From Streptomyces sp. HPF1205 (GTDB lineage: Bacteria; Actinomycetota; Actinomycetes; Streptomycetales; Streptomycetaceae), in NCBI RefSeq assembly GCF_020400825.1, contig NZ_JAINVH010000021.1:1-64000 (forward strand): a stretch of DNA of 64,000 nt. The letters run 5' to 3'. Under the pieces are notes generated by a model. That model saw only the letters and a program-made list of their open reading frames with translations. It had not been told where the DNA came from and searched no databases. Below, in pieces: positions 1-8,508 of this stretch (positions are counted from its first letter, which is position 1; every line of letters begins with the position of its first letter). The position numbers and the translations under genes were made by a program.

Positions 1-69
1 CTCCTTGTCGCGTGCCGCCCGCTCGTGCCGGACCGGCGCCCACGCGCGGTCCGGCCGCAGTCCGAGCAT
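1..69 (-). CDS. N-terminus of an unidentified protein, cut by the left edge
   Basis: Reading leftwards from an ATG at 69-67, 23 codons stay open to the window edge and begin MLGLRPDRAW. A strong purine-rich Shine-Dalgarno stretch (GGGAGGGGG) lies about 5-8 nt before the ATG, and codon use has the expected G/C at third positions. Too little is present to name a family. It would be divergent from the Rv1733c-like gene at 221, sharing a 151-bp promoter region. The call rests only on start site and codon use, so it may be wrong. Confidence 0.4.
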   Translation of the reverse strand, partial: MLGLRPDRAWAPVRHERAARDKE

Positions 70-94
70 CGCGCCCCCTCCCGCGCCGCCACTA

Positions 95-108
95 GGGCCG
101 AACGGGCC
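95..108. promoter_or_regulatory. Palindrome GGGCCGAACGGGCC, candidate operator
   Basis: This 14-bp dyad fits GGNCCGNNCGGNCC perfectly and lies between the divergent starts at 69 and 221. A related palindrome precedes the universal stress protein gene at 6160. Several such matches are expected by chance in a genome this GC-rich, so the regulatory reading is tentative. Confidence 0.25.
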
Positions 109-220
109 CCCCGGCCCCTCGTACGCGTCCCGTCCGGCCCCGGGCGCCGCCCCGTCGGCCCCTGTCCGGGGCGGGACGGCCCTGGGACCGTCGAGACGAG
201 GACCTGCGAGGGGGTATGCC

Positions 221-787
221 ATGGGTACGAGCGTGAGGCTCTGGCGCTGGCGGCGCAATCCGCTCAAGCGCGGCACCGACCGGATCGAGGCGTGGGCGCT
301 GCTCGCCGCCGGCCTGCTGCTGGCCGTGGGGGCGCCCGCCGCGGGCGTGGGCGCGGGACTGGCCACCATGGCCCACGCCCCCCACCCGCCCATCGGATGG
401 CAGCGGACGTCCGCCACCCTCACCCGCGACGCGCCGCCCGCGATCACCGCCGGAGCCGGCTCCCGGCAGGTCCGCGCCGCGGTCACCTGGGTCGCGGCCG
501 TGGGTCGTCCCCACGCGGGCGACGCGCTGGTGGCGCCCGGCAGCCCGGCCGGCAGCCGCACCACGATCTGGCTCGACACCACCGGCGCCCTGCGCGACTC
601 TCCTGTCGACCCGGAACGGGACCGGGCCCTCGCCGTCATCTACGGCACCGCGGCCGCCACGGGCACCGCCCTGATCGGAGGCGGCGGCTGGGCCGTCGCG
701 CACCGCGTCCTGGACCGGCGGCGCGCCGCCGGCCTGGACCGCGAGTGGGCGGTCGTCGGCCCGCAGTGGGGGCGGCACCGTACGTGA
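221..787 (+). CDS. Rv1733c-like membrane protein
   Basis: A 188-residue protein with an Arg-rich N-terminus containing RRNPLKRGTDRIEAW, the hallmark opening of the Rv1733c family. A first membrane segment spans about residues 25-48 (LLAAGLLLAVGAPAAGVGAG). An extracytoplasmic-looking domain follows, with the family motif of a Val-Ala-Pro-Gly-x-Pro-Ala-Gly turn then TIWLD. A second membrane segment lies near residues 143-165. The ATG at 221 is chosen because GAGGGGG sits just upstream. The M. tuberculosis namesake is a DosR-induced membrane protein of unknown biochemical function. A paralogue lies at 23022-23636. The function here is unknown; probably membrane-located and hypoxia or stress related by analogy. 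Confidence 0.8.
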   Translation: MGTSVRLWRWRRNPLKRGTDRIEAWALLAAGLLLAVGAPAAGVGAGLATMAHAPHPPIGWQRTSATLTRDAPPAITAGAGSRQVRAAVTWVAAVGRPHAGDALVAPGSPAGSRTTIWLDTTGALRDSPVDPERDRALAVIYGTAAATGTALIGGGGWAVAHRVLDRRRAAGLDREWAVVGPQWGRHRT

Positions 788-827
788 CCGGAGGCGCGCC
801 GCCGCCCCCGTGCCCGCCGGGCGCCCC

Positions 828-903
828 CCGGTCCGTACCCCGGACGGAGTCCAGGTCCGTACCCCGGTCCGAGCCCGTGTCCCAATCCGTGTCCCGGTCC
901 GTG
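828..903. repeat. Degenerate GGTCCGTRCCCC repeats between convergent genes
   Basis: The short gap between the convergent genes ending at 787 and 912 holds several related copies of GGTCCGTACCCC or GTCCGTGTCCC. They are low-complexity direct repeats with no recognisable coding content. They may have arisen by slippage; no function is evident. Confidence 0.5.
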
Positions 904-911
904 CGCCGCGG

Positions 912-3900
912 TCAGGCGGGCGCGCCGTATCCGCCGCCTCCCGGGGTCTCGACCACCAGCACGTCGCCCGCGCCCACCGGCACGCTGTCGCTGCCCGCCA
1001 GGTGCGTAACGGTGCCGTCGGCGCGTTCGACGCGCGCGGAGCCGAGCGCGCCCGGCGAGCCGCCCGCCATGCCGTAGGGCGGGACCCGGCGGTGGCTCGC
1101 CAGGGTGCTGACCGTCATCGGTTCGAGGAAGCGGATCCGGCGGACGGCCCCGTCGCCGCCGTGCCACCGCCCCGCGCCGCCGCTGCCGCGGCGCACCGCG
1201 AACTCCTCCACGAGCACGGGATGCCGCCATTCGAGGACCTCCGGGTCGGTCAGGCGGGAGTTGGTCATGTGGGTCTGCACGACGGACGCCCCGTGGAAGC
1301 CCGGGCCCGCCCCGGAACCGGAGGCCACGGTCTCGTAGTACTGGTGCCGCTCGTTCCCGAAGGAGACGTTGTTCATCGTTCCCGAGCCCTCCGCCTGGAC
1401 GCCCATCGCGGCGTACAGGGCCCCGATGACCGACTGCGAGGTCTCCACGTTCCCGGCGACCACGGCGGCCGGGAAGCGGGGGGCGAGCATCGAGCCGTCG
1501 GGGACGACGAGGCGCAGCGGGCGCAGGCAGCCGTCGTTGAGCGGGATGTCGTCGGCCACCAGGGTGCGGAAGACGTACAGGGCCGCCGCCGTGGTCACCG
1601 ACGCCGGCGCGTTGTAGTTCGTGTCGAGCTGCGGGGAGGTGCCGGTGAAGTCGAGGGTCGCGGCACGGCCGGCGCGGTCCACGGCGACCCGGACGCGGAT
1701 CACCGCCCCGGAGTCGGTCTCGTACACGCACGAGCCGTCGCTGAGCGCGTCGATGACGCGGCGCACGGCCTCTTCCGCGTTGTCCTGGACGTGCCGCATG
1801 TACGCCTGCACCACGTCGAGGCCGAAGTGCTCGATCATCGCGGCCACTTCCTCGACGCCCTTGCGGTTGGCCGCGACCTGGGCGCGCAGGTCGGCCAGGT
1901 TCGTCTCGGGGCTGCGCGAGGGATACCGGCCCTCGGTGAGCAGCGCGTGCGTCCGCCGCTCCCGGAAGCGGCCGTTCTCGACCAACAGCCAGTTGTCGAA
2001 CAGCACGCCCTCCTCCTCGATCCGGCGGCTGCCGGCCGGCATGGATCCCGGGCTGAGCCCGCCGATCTCGGCGTGGTGGCCGCGGGAGGCGACGTAGAAG
2101 AGGATCTCCCGGCCGCCCGGGTCCGCGCCGGCGCCCGCCCCTGCGCCGAAGACCGGCGTGATCACGGTGATGTCGGGCAGGTGGGTGCCCCCGTGGTACG
2201 GGTCGTTGACCGCGTAGCTGTCGCCGGGCTTCATCGCGGCGCCGCGGCGGCGGATGACCTCCTTGACGCTGCTGCCCATCGAACCCAGGTGCACCGGGAT
2301 GTGCGGGGCGTTGGCGACGAGGTCGCCCGCCGGGTCGAACAGCGCGCAGGAGAAGTCGAGCCGCTCCTTGATGTTCACGGACTGGGCGGTGGCCTCCAGC
2401 CGCGCACCCATCTGCTCGGCGATCGACATGAAGAGGTTGTTGAAGATCTCCAGCATCACCGGGTCGGCCTCGGCGCTCACCCGCGTCCCGGTGGGCACGG
2501 TCACGCGGCGCATCAGCAGGTGGCCCTCCGCCCCCATCGTCGCCTGCCAGTCGTCGTCCACCACCGTGGTGGCGTTGGCCTCGGTGACGACGGCGGGACC
2601 GGTCACCGCGTCCCCGGGCCGCATGGACTCGCGCCGGAGCAGCGGCACGTCCCGCCACGCGCCCCGCGTGTACATCCGCACGGCGTCCGCCTCGTTCCCG
2701 TGCGCCGCGGTTCCGTCCGCCGCGGTTCCGTCCGCCGCGGTTCCGTCCGACGGTACGGGCTGCCGGGCCGGGGCGAGGTCGGGCTGCTCGGTGAGGCCGA
2801 CCGCCTCCACCGACAGCGCCTCGACGACGACTTGCCGGTCCATCAGGAACGAGAACCTGCGCCGGTGGCCGGCCTCGAAGGAGGTCCTCATCGCCTCGGG
2901 ACCGGCGAGTTCGACCGTCACGGTGGTGTCGGTGCCGTCGTAGCGCAGGTGGGCGCGGCAGACGGTCCTGACGCTGCCGGCGGGCACCCCCTCGTCGGCG
3001 AGCTCCGCGCGGGCGGCGTCCTCCAGCCGCGCGGCCACCTCCCGTACGCGCGGCATGGCGTCCGCGGTGAGTGGGACCTCGACGGACTGCTCCCGCATGG
3101 TGGTGGTGTCGGCCAGGCCGATGCCCAGCGCCGAGAGCACACCGGCCATCGGCGGCACCAGGACGGTGCGGATGCCGAGGGAGTCGGCCACGGCGCAGGC
3201 GTGCTGGCCGCCGGCGCCGCCGAAGGTGGTCAGGGCGTAGCGGGTGACGTCGTGCCCCTTCTGGACCGAGATGCGCTTGACGGCGCCCGCGATGCCGGCG
3301 ACGGCGATCCGCAGGTAGCCCTCGGCGACCTGCTCGGGGGAGCGGGTGTCGCCGGTGCGCGCGCGGATCCTTCCGGCCAGTTCGGCGAACTTCCGCCGTA
3401 CGATCCCCGCGTCCAGCGGCTGGTCGCCGCCCGGCCCGAACACCGCGGGGAAACGGCCGGGCTGGACGCGGCCGAGCATCACGTTGGCGTCCGTGACGGT
3501 CAGCGGGCCGCCGGCGCGGTAGCAGGCCGGTCCGGGGGCGGCGCCGGCGGAGTCCGGGCCGACCCGGTAGCGGCTGCCGTCGAAGTGCAGGACCGAGCCG
3601 CCCCCGGCCGCGACCGTGTGGATGTCGAGCATCGGCGCCCGCAGCCGGACCCCGGCCACCTGGGTGGTGAAGACCCGCTCGTAGGCGCCGGCGTAGTGCG
3701 AGACGTCGGTCGAGGTGCCGCCCATGTCGAAGCCGATCACCTTGTCGAAGCCGGCCAGGCGCGACATGCGCGCCATGCCGACGATGCCGCCGGCCGGCCC
3801 TGACAGCACGGCGTCCTTGCCGCGGAAGTGCCCCGCCTCGGCCAGGCCGCCGTTGGACTGCATGAACATCAGCCGCACGCCGCCGACCTCGTCCGCGACC

Positions 3901-4577
3901 CGGCCGACGTAGCGGCGCAGCACGGGGGAGAGGTAGGCGTCGACGACCGCCGTGTCCCCGCGCGGCACGATCTTCGCCAGCGGGCTCGCCTCGCCGGACA
4001 GGGACACCTGCGGAAAGCCGATCCGCTCGGCGAGTTCGCCGACGGCCCGCTCGTGCGCCGGGTGCAGGTGGCTGTGCAGGCACGCCACGGCCACGGCGCG
4101 GATACCGTCCTCGAACGCCGCGCGCAGGTCGGCCTCCAGCCGGACCAGGTCCGGGGGCCGCAGCACCGTGCCGTCGGCGGCCATGCGCTCGTCCACCTCG
4201 ACGACCCGCTCGTACAGCTGCCCCGGCAGGACGATCTCGCGGTCGAAGATGCGCGGCCGGTTCTGGTAGCCGATGCGCAGGGCGTCCCCGAAGCCGCGGG
4301 TGATGACCAGGACCACCCGCTCGCCGCCGCGTTCCAGCAGGGCGTTGGTGGCCACGGTCGTGCCCATCCGTACCGAGTCCACCAGCGAGGCCGGCACCTC
4401 CTCGCCCTCGGCCAGGCCCAGCAGGCGCCGGATGCCCGCCACGGCGGCGTCGCGGTAGTACGCGGGGTTGTCCGACAGCAGCTTGTGCGTCAGCAGCGTG
4501 CCGTCCGGCCGCAGGGCGACGATGTCGGTGAAGGTGCCGCCGCGGTCGACCCAGAACTGCCACCGCCTGGCCGTCAC
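912..4577 (-). CDS. Hydantoinase/5-oxoprolinase family protein (HyuA-HyuB fusion)
   Basis: A 1221-residue protein, the usual length for fused 5-oxoprolinase or acetone-carboxylase-like enzymes, which hydrolyse cyclic amides or carboxylate substrates at ATP cost. The HyuA half opens with WVDRGGTFTDIVA, the family phosphate-binding signature, and carries DIHTVAAGGGS near residue 320. The HyuB half starts near residue 690 and contains LDFSCALFDPAGDLVANAPH and SYAVNDPYHGGTHLPD. A short linker holds three DGTAA repeats encoded by a 15-bp tandem repeat at 2703-2747. The start is a GTG. It ends convergently with the Rv1733c-like gene. Exact substrate (5-oxoproline, hydantoin or other) cannot be told from sequence. 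It does not belong to the obvious dormancy families around it. Confidence 0.88.
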   Translation of the reverse strand: MTARRWQFWVDRGGTFTDIVALRPDGTLLTHKLLSDNPAYYRDAAVAGIRRLLGLAEGEEVPASLVDSVRMGTTVATNALLERGGERVVLVITRGFGDALRIGYQNRPRIFDREIVLPGQLYERVVEVDERMAADGTVLRPPDLVRLEADLRAAFEDGIRAVAVACLHSHLHPAHERAVGELAERIGFPQVSLSGEASPLAKIVPRGDTAVVDAYLSPVLRRYVGRVADEVGGVRLMFMQSNGGLAEAGHFRGKDAVLSGPAGGIVGMARMSRLAGFDKVIGFDMGGTSTDVSHYAGAYERVFTTQVAGVRLRAPMLDIHTVAAGGGSVLHFDGSRYRVGPDSAGAAPGPACYRAGGPLTVTDANVMLGRVQPGRFPAVFGPGGDQPLDAGIVRRKFAELAGRIRARTGDTRSPEQVAEGYLRIAVAGIAGAVKRISVQKGHDVTRYALTTFGGAGGQHACAVADSLGIRTVLVPPMAGVLSALGIGLADTTTMREQSVEVPLTADAMPRVREVAARLEDAARAELADEGVPAGSVRTVCRAHLRYDGTDTTVTVELAGPEAMRTSFEAGHRRRFSFLMDRQVVVEALSVEAVGLTEQPDLAPARQPVPSDGTAADGTAADGTAAHGNEADAVRMYTRGAWRDVPLLRRESMRPGDAVTGPAVVTEANATTVVDDDWQATMGAEGHLLMRRVTVPTGTRVSAEADPVMLEIFNNLFMSIAEQMGARLEATAQSVNIKERLDFSCALFDPAGDLVANAPHIPVHLGSMGSSVKEVIRRRGAAMKPGDSYAVNDPYHGGTHLPDITVITPVFGAGAGAGADPGGREILFYVASRGHHAEIGGLSPGSMPAGSRRIEEEGVLFDNWLLVENGRFRERRTHALLTEGRYPSRSPETNLADLRAQVAANRKGVEEVAAMIEHFGLDVVQAYMRHVQDNAEEAVRRVIDALSDGSCVYETDSGAVIRVRVAVDRAGRAATLDFTGTSPQLDTNYNAPASVTTAAALYVFRTLVADDIPLNDGCLRPLRLVVPDGSMLAPRFPAAVVAGNVETSQSVIGALYAAMGVQAEGSGTMNNVSFGNERHQYYETVASGSGAGPGFHGASVVQTHMTNSRLTDPEVLEWRHPVLVEEFAVRRGSGGAGRWHGGDGAVRRIRFLEPMTVSTLASHRRVPPYGMAGGSPGALGSARVERADGTVTHLAGSDSVPVGAGDVLVVETPGGGGYGAPA
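2703..2747. repeat. Three 15-bp tandem repeats inside the oxoprolinase gene
   Basis: The unit CGCCGCGGTTCCGTC occurs three times head to tail (2703, 2718, 2733). On the coding strand it gives DGTAA repeated in the linker between the HyuA-like and HyuB-like halves. It keeps the frame and looks like a neutral expansion in a flexible linker. Confidence 0.85.
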
Positions 4578-4684
4578 GGATTCAGTATCGGGCCGCGGCC
4601 CGATGCCCGCAAAAGGGTGCGAAAGTGGCGAAATGGGGCGTTATGGGGAACCGCCCCGCGGCCCGCGGGCTCCCGGCCCCCGGC

Positions 4685-5371
4685 TCAGGACCGCGGCTCC
4701 GCCACCGCGGGCTCCCCGTGGTCGGCCGCGGGACGGTCGAGGTCCCAGCGCACGTCCACGACGCCCTCCACGGAGCGCACCAGACGGGACGCGACCGGGA
4801 TGCGCGCGGTGTCGGCGACCCGGCCGCTGAGCGTGACCGCGCCGTCGGCGACCGCGACGCGTACGGGGGAGGGCTCGCCGGGGAAGACGTAGCCGACGAT
4901 CTCGCGGCGTACCTCCTCGGCGATGTCCTCGTCCTCCCTGAGGAAGACCTTCAGCAGGTCACCGCGGCTGACGATGCCGCGCAGGCGGCCGTCGGCGTCC
5001 ACCACCGGCAGCCGCTTGACCTTTGCCCCGGCCATGACGCGCGCGGCCCGGGAGAGGGTGTCGTCCTCCGCCACGGTGAGGGCGGGCGCCGTCATCAGGT
5101 CGGCGGCGAGAACCGAGCCGGCCTTCAGCATGTCGTCCAGGCGGCGCATCTGGGTCAGCCGGCTGGGGTCGCTGTCCCGGAACTCCTCCTTCGGCAGCAG
5201 GTCCGCCTCGGAGACCACGCCCGCGACGCGGCCGTCGGCCCCGACCACGGGCAGGGCGCTGACGCCGCGCTGCCGCAGCAGGCGGACCAGCTCCTTGAAC
5301 GGCGTGTCCCGGTCCACGGACACCACGTCCGCGGTCATCACGTCACGGACGATGTGCGGGCCTCCGGTCAT
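4685..5371 (-). CDS. CBS-CBS-BON domain protein
   Basis: A 228-residue soluble protein with two CBS motifs (residues about 7-60 with VRDVMTADVVSV, and 90-145 with AADLMTAPALTV and GRLRGIVSRGDLLKVF), then a BON domain (about 150-213, VRVAVADGAVTLSGRVADTA). CBS pairs bind adenine nucleotides in many proteins, and BON domains often bind membranes or lipids, so an energy-status sensor at the envelope is plausible. A strong GGAAGGAGGG lies about 8 nt before the ATG. A second protein of the same design is at 13726-14619. CBS proteins such as Rv2626c are DosR regulon members in mycobacteria. No catalytic residues are seen. Confidence 0.85.
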   Translation of the reverse strand: MTGGPHIVRDVMTADVVSVDRDTPFKELVRLLRQRGVSALPVVGADGRVAGVVSEADLLPKEEFRDSDPSRLTQMRRLDDMLKAGSVLAADLMTAPALTVAEDDTLSRAARVMAGAKVKRLPVVDADGRLRGIVSRGDLLKVFLREDEDIAEEVRREIVGYVFPGEPSPVRVAVADGAVTLSGRVADTARIPVASRLVRSVEGVVDVRWDLDRPAADHGEPAVAEPRS

Positions 5372-5485
5372 CGCCGGGCCCTCCTTCCGGTCGGCGCACG
5401 TCAGGGCGGAAAGTCGTGCAACGGTCCCGGGCCGGCTGCCCGCGGCACGGGCGTCGGGGCAGGGCCGTTCCGCGGCCCGGGCGGG

Positions 5486-5950
5486 TCAGGGCACGGGCGT
5501 GCCGCCGGGCGGGCCGTACAGGTCGAGCAGCCTCTTGCGGGCGCTCTGCATGCGGTGCGCGATGATCTGCGCGACCCGCCGGGCCAGGGCCTCGCCGAAC
5601 TCCAGGTCGGCGCGGGAAAGGGCGCGCACGATGGTGGCGTCGAACTCCCAGGCGCGCACGTCGCACTGCGCCTCGGCGCCCAGGTGCCAGCTGTACGGCG
5701 GGAACAGCCATGAACAGCCGAGCAGGTCGCCGGGGCTGAGGATCTCCACCGGCGCGGAGGGGTGTTCGGGCACGGAGGCGTCCAGGACGACCGAGCCGGT
5801 GTGGATCACCCAGAACCGGTCGGCAGGTTCCCCCTCCTCGAAGATCCGGGTGCCGGCGGGGAAGCCGACCTCCTGCGCCAGGTCCAGCAGCCGGTCGCGA
5901 CCCGGTGCGGGCAGCGCCGCGAACAGGTTGGTCGGAGCGGTGGTCCTCAT
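5486..5950 (-). CDS. Stand-alone Crp-type sensor domain without HTH
   Basis: A 154-residue protein that is only the N-terminal beta-roll of Crp/Fnr proteins (FPAGTRIFEEGEPADRFWVI near residues 30-50). It ends in a short helical tail RKRLLDLYGPPG; no helix-turn-helix follows. The phosphate-binding cassette that would contact cyclic nucleotide is replaced by GCSWLFPPYSWHLGAEA and lacks the usual Arg. The paralogue inside the hydrogenase operon (46352) shares the SWLxPPxxWHLGAE block and LLDLYGP tail, so these residues define a distinct subfamily. The ligand is unknown. The ATG at 5950 was chosen because upstream sequence has no domain and a good start region (GGGGGAACACC) precedes it. Divergent from the stress protein gene at 6160. 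Confidence 0.82.
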   Translation of the reverse strand: MRTTAPTNLFAALPAPGRDRLLDLAQEVGFPAGTRIFEEGEPADRFWVIHTGSVVLDASVPEHPSAPVEILSPGDLLGCSWLFPPYSWHLGAEAQCDVRAWEFDATIVRALSRADLEFGEALARRVAQIIAHRMQSARKRLLDLYGPPGGTPVP

Positions 5951-6049
5951 GGTGTTCCCCCTGGTTTCCCCAAGCGTCCCGGTGTCTGCCAGTACCACTG
6001 TGGTGCGCCGCGGCCACCGGCCGGCAGGGGCTGACCGGGGCCGTCCACG

Positions 6050-6063
6050 GGTCCGTACGGCCC
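6050..6063. promoter_or_regulatory. Palindrome GGTCCGTACGGCCC upstream of stress protein gene
   Basis: This 14-mer fits GGNCCGNNCGGNCC fully and the DevR-like pattern GGGNCNNNNGNCCC with one mismatch. It lies about 100 bp before the universal stress protein start at 6160, in the divergent intergenic region with the Crp-like gene. A candidate operator only. Confidence 0.3.
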
Positions 6064-6159
6064 GCGGACGGGGCCGTCCGGGTCCTGATGCCGCCCCCGC
6101 CCAGGCGTGCGACGGTGAGAGGGAGACACGGATCACGACCTCCGGAAGGCGGTGCAGCC

Positions 6160-7032
6160 ATGAGGAAACCGCTGATCGTGGGCATCGACGGCTCGGACTC
6201 CAGCCTGGCGGCGCTCGACTGGGCGCTCGCCGAGGCCGCGCGCCACGGTGTGCCGGTCAAGCTGGTGCACGGGTCGCTGTGGGAGCACTACGAGAGAGCG
6301 GTCCCGGACTTCGGCTCGGAACCGCCTGCCGAGCACCTGCTGGCCGAACACGTCGTCGCCTCCGCGGCGCAGCGGGCCGACAAGGCCGCCCTCGGCGTCG
6401 AGGTGTCCACCGCGCTGGCGCCGGCCGCCCCCGCCGACGCGCTCCTGCGCGAGTGCGCGGACGCCTTCGCCGTCGTCGTCGGCACCAGGGGCAGGGGCGG
6501 GATCACCGGCATGCTGCTGGGGTCGACCAGCCTCCAGGTCGCCGCCCACGCGACCTGCCCGGTCGTCGTCGTCCGGGGCGCACAGGCCAACGTGCGCGGC
6601 GAACTCTCGTCCGTGACGGTGGGCGTCGACCCCGACGGCGGCTCCGAGGCCGCCGCGGCGTTCGCCGCACGCGAGGCGCACGTGCGCGAGGCGGAGCTGC
6701 TCGCCGTCGGCGCGTGGCGGCGCCCGGCCCGCGAACTGGGCACCGGTCACCTGACCGGCGACGCCTCGGACCCCCACCGGCACGACGCCGAACGGGCGCT
6801 GGGCGACGCCCTGCTGTCCGTGGCCCACGACTACCCGAAGGTCACCGTGCGCCGCGAGACCGTCGAGGGACGCGCGCGCGACGCGCTGCTCGACGCCTCC
6901 GCGCGCAGCGACCTCCTGGTGGTCGGCGCGCACCGGCGGCACGGAAACGTCGGCATGCAGCTCGGCGCGGTCAATCACGCGGTCCTGCACCACTCCGCGT
7001 GCCCGGTCGCGGTCGTCCCGCAGGAGAGCTGA
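6160..7032 (+). CDS. Tandem universal stress protein
   Basis: A 290-residue protein of two UspA domains in series. Domain 1 (1-140) opens PLIVGIDGSDSS and has the full ATP-binding loop GTRGRGGITGMLLGST. Domain 2 (about 150-290) has a degenerate loop GAHRRHGNVGMQLGAV that has lost the second glycine. It therefore probably binds nucleotide in one half only. Mycobacterial tandem Usps such as Rv2623 bind ATP and slow growth in hypoxia. The ATG at 6160 follows GGAAGGCGG. Its 3' end overlaps the convergent nicotinate phosphoribosyltransferase gene by 62 bp. Confidence 0.9.
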   Translation: MRKPLIVGIDGSDSSLAALDWALAEAARHGVPVKLVHGSLWEHYERAVPDFGSEPPAEHLLAEHVVASAAQRADKAALGVEVSTALAPAAPADALLRECADAFAVVVGTRGRGGITGMLLGSTSLQVAAHATCPVVVVRGAQANVRGELSSVTVGVDPDGGSEAAAAFAAREAHVREAELLAVGAWRRPARELGTGHLTGDASDPHRHDAERALGDALLSVAHDYPKVTVRRETVEGRARDALLDASARSDLLVVGAHRRHGNVGMQLGAVNHAVLHHSACPVAVVPQES

Positions 7033-8389
7033 CGGCGGGGGCGGTGTCCGGCCGGCCGGCCGTGTCCCGCAGCCGTGCCTCGATGCGCCCGCGGGTGGTC
7101 TCGGCGAGCGCGCGCAGCGGCTCGGAGCCGGTCGGCCGCGGGGGCCGCGGGTCGGTCACGAGCCGTGCCTCGGGCGGAAGTTCGGCCAGGTCGGCCTCGA
7201 ACGCGGCCCGGGCCCGGCCCAGCGGGCGGGGTGCGCCCAGGCGCCGCCCCCGCGACATCACCGTCTCCAGCAGCGGGCTCGTCCCGGGCGGCGCGGGCTC
7301 GTCCGCGAGCGCGAGGGTGTCACGGACTGCGGGCCCCCGGAAGACCTGTTTGGCGCCCGGCCCGGTGACCTTGCCGGCCGAGAGCTTCATCACCGGCCGC
7401 CCGTCGTACGCGACCAGTTTGTACGCGGCGTCCAGGTACGGCGCGTCGGCCGACACCCCGACCAGCGTGCCCACCGCGAAGGTGTCGATCGGCGCGCCCG
7501 CGCGGACCAGCCGGTCGAGCGCGTACTCGTCCAGACCGCCGCTCGCGGTGATCCGCACCTCCGGCAGCCCGCCGGCGTCCAGGATCCCCCGGACGGTCAC
7601 GGCCAGTTCGGCCAGGTCACCGCTGTCGAGCCGCAGCGCGCACCCTTCGGCGAGCCCCGCGTCGCGCAGCACATGCGCGGCGGTCCGGGCGCCGGCCGCC
7701 GTGTCGTAGGTGTCCACCAGCAAGGTGACCGGCCCCGGGTGGGCCGCGATGAACGCCCGGAACGCCGCCGCCTCGTCGTCGAAGGCCTCGACGTACGAAT
7801 GCGCCATCGTGCCGACCGCGCGCAGCCCGTACACCTCGGCGGCGGCCACGTTGCTCGTCCCGGCGAAGCCGACCATCGCACTCAGCCGGGCGGCCTGCAT
7901 ACCGGCGTCGACGCCGTGGTCGCGCCGCAGGGAGAAGTCCACGAGGGGCCGGCCCGCCGCCGCGATCACGCACCGCGCCGCCTTCGACGCCACCGCCGTC
8001 TGGTGGCACACCTGGTTGAGCAGGTACGACTCGACGAACTGCGCCTCGGGAAGCGGCGCGGTCACCTCCAGCAGCGGCTCCCCTGCCAGGACGATCCGGC
8101 CCTCGGGCACGGCCCGCACGTCCCCGGTGAAACGCAGCCCCAGCAGCGGCGCGAGGTCGGCCGCGGGACGCCCCAGCGCGGCGGCGAAGACCTCGACGTC
8201 GTCGGCGCCGATCCGCAGCCCCGACAGCATCTCCAGCGCCGGTTCGAGCCCGGCCGCGACGAGGAAGCCCCGGCCGGGCGGCAACCGCCGGACGAAGAGG
8301 CTGAACGTCGCCGGAGCCGTCATCCGCTCCTTGAGGTACGAGTGCGCCATCGACACCTCGTACAGGTCCGTGATCCGCGCGTTCGACAT
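6971..8389 (-). CDS. pncB: Nicotinate phosphoribosyltransferase
   Basis: A 472-residue enzyme that makes nicotinate mononucleotide from nicotinate and PRPP in the NAD salvage pathway. Recognised by LYEVSMAHSYL at the N-terminus, VDFSLRRDHGVDAG, LLVDTYDT, LRLDSGDLAELA, RITASGGLDEY and KLSAGKVTGPGAKQVFR, in family order. The ATG at 8389 gives the usual N-terminus directly. The last 20 or so residues are Pro/Gly-rich and lie antisense within the 3' end of the stress protein gene, giving a 62-bp convergent overlap. In M. tuberculosis the second copy, pncB2, is in the DosR regulon. A palindrome matching a DevR-type box lies 120 bp upstream (8509-8522). A second copy elsewhere in the genome is likely. 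Confidence 0.92.
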   Translation of the reverse strand: MSNARITDLYEVSMAHSYLKERMTAPATFSLFVRRLPPGRGFLVAAGLEPALEMLSGLRIGADDVEVFAAALGRPAADLAPLLGLRFTGDVRAVPEGRIVLAGEPLLEVTAPLPEAQFVESYLLNQVCHQTAVASKAARCVIAAAGRPLVDFSLRRDHGVDAGMQAARLSAMVGFAGTSNVAAAEVYGLRAVGTMAHSYVEAFDDEAAAFRAFIAAHPGPVTLLVDTYDTAAGARTAAHVLRDAGLAEGCALRLDSGDLAELAVTVRGILDAGGLPEVRITASGGLDEYALDRLVRAGAPIDTFAVGTLVGVSADAPYLDAAYKLVAYDGRPVMKLSAGKVTGPGAKQVFRGPAVRDTLALADEPAPPGTSPLLETVMSRGRRLGAPRPLGRARAAFEADLAELPPEARLVTDPRPPRPTGSEPLRALAETTRGRIEARLRDTAGRPDTAPAVSSPAGRPRPGTRSGAGPRD

Positions 8390-8508
8390 GTCAGGCACTC
8401 CAGTCGCGGCGGCGCGGCGAGCGGCACGCCGCCTGTCCCCACCGGCGACCGCCGGCGGCGGACGCGCCCCCTCCGTCAGGCTGCCACCGTCCGGCGCCCG
8501 CCGGCCCG

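Noticed and set aside
810-3803. A 997-codon open frame on the plus strand opposite the oxoprolinase gene
   Set aside because: Antisense shadow with His/Val/Gly-rich composition and no recognisable motif.
640-4563. A very long open frame on the minus strand (1307 codons) overlapping the oxoprolinase gene
   Set aside because: It is a shadow frame caused by high GC; its translation is Arg/Gly/Ala-rich with no domain, and the 1221-residue oxoprolinase in another frame explains the region.
4685-5371. IMP dehydrogenase or Mg transporter fragment suggested by the CBS domains
   Set aside because: No catalytic or membrane part; the full protein is a CBS-CBS-BON design with proper start and stop.
5951-6159. 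Further DevR-like boxes such as GGGGCCGTCCGGGTCC
   Set aside because: Two or more mismatches or wrong spacing; expected often by chance at this base composition.
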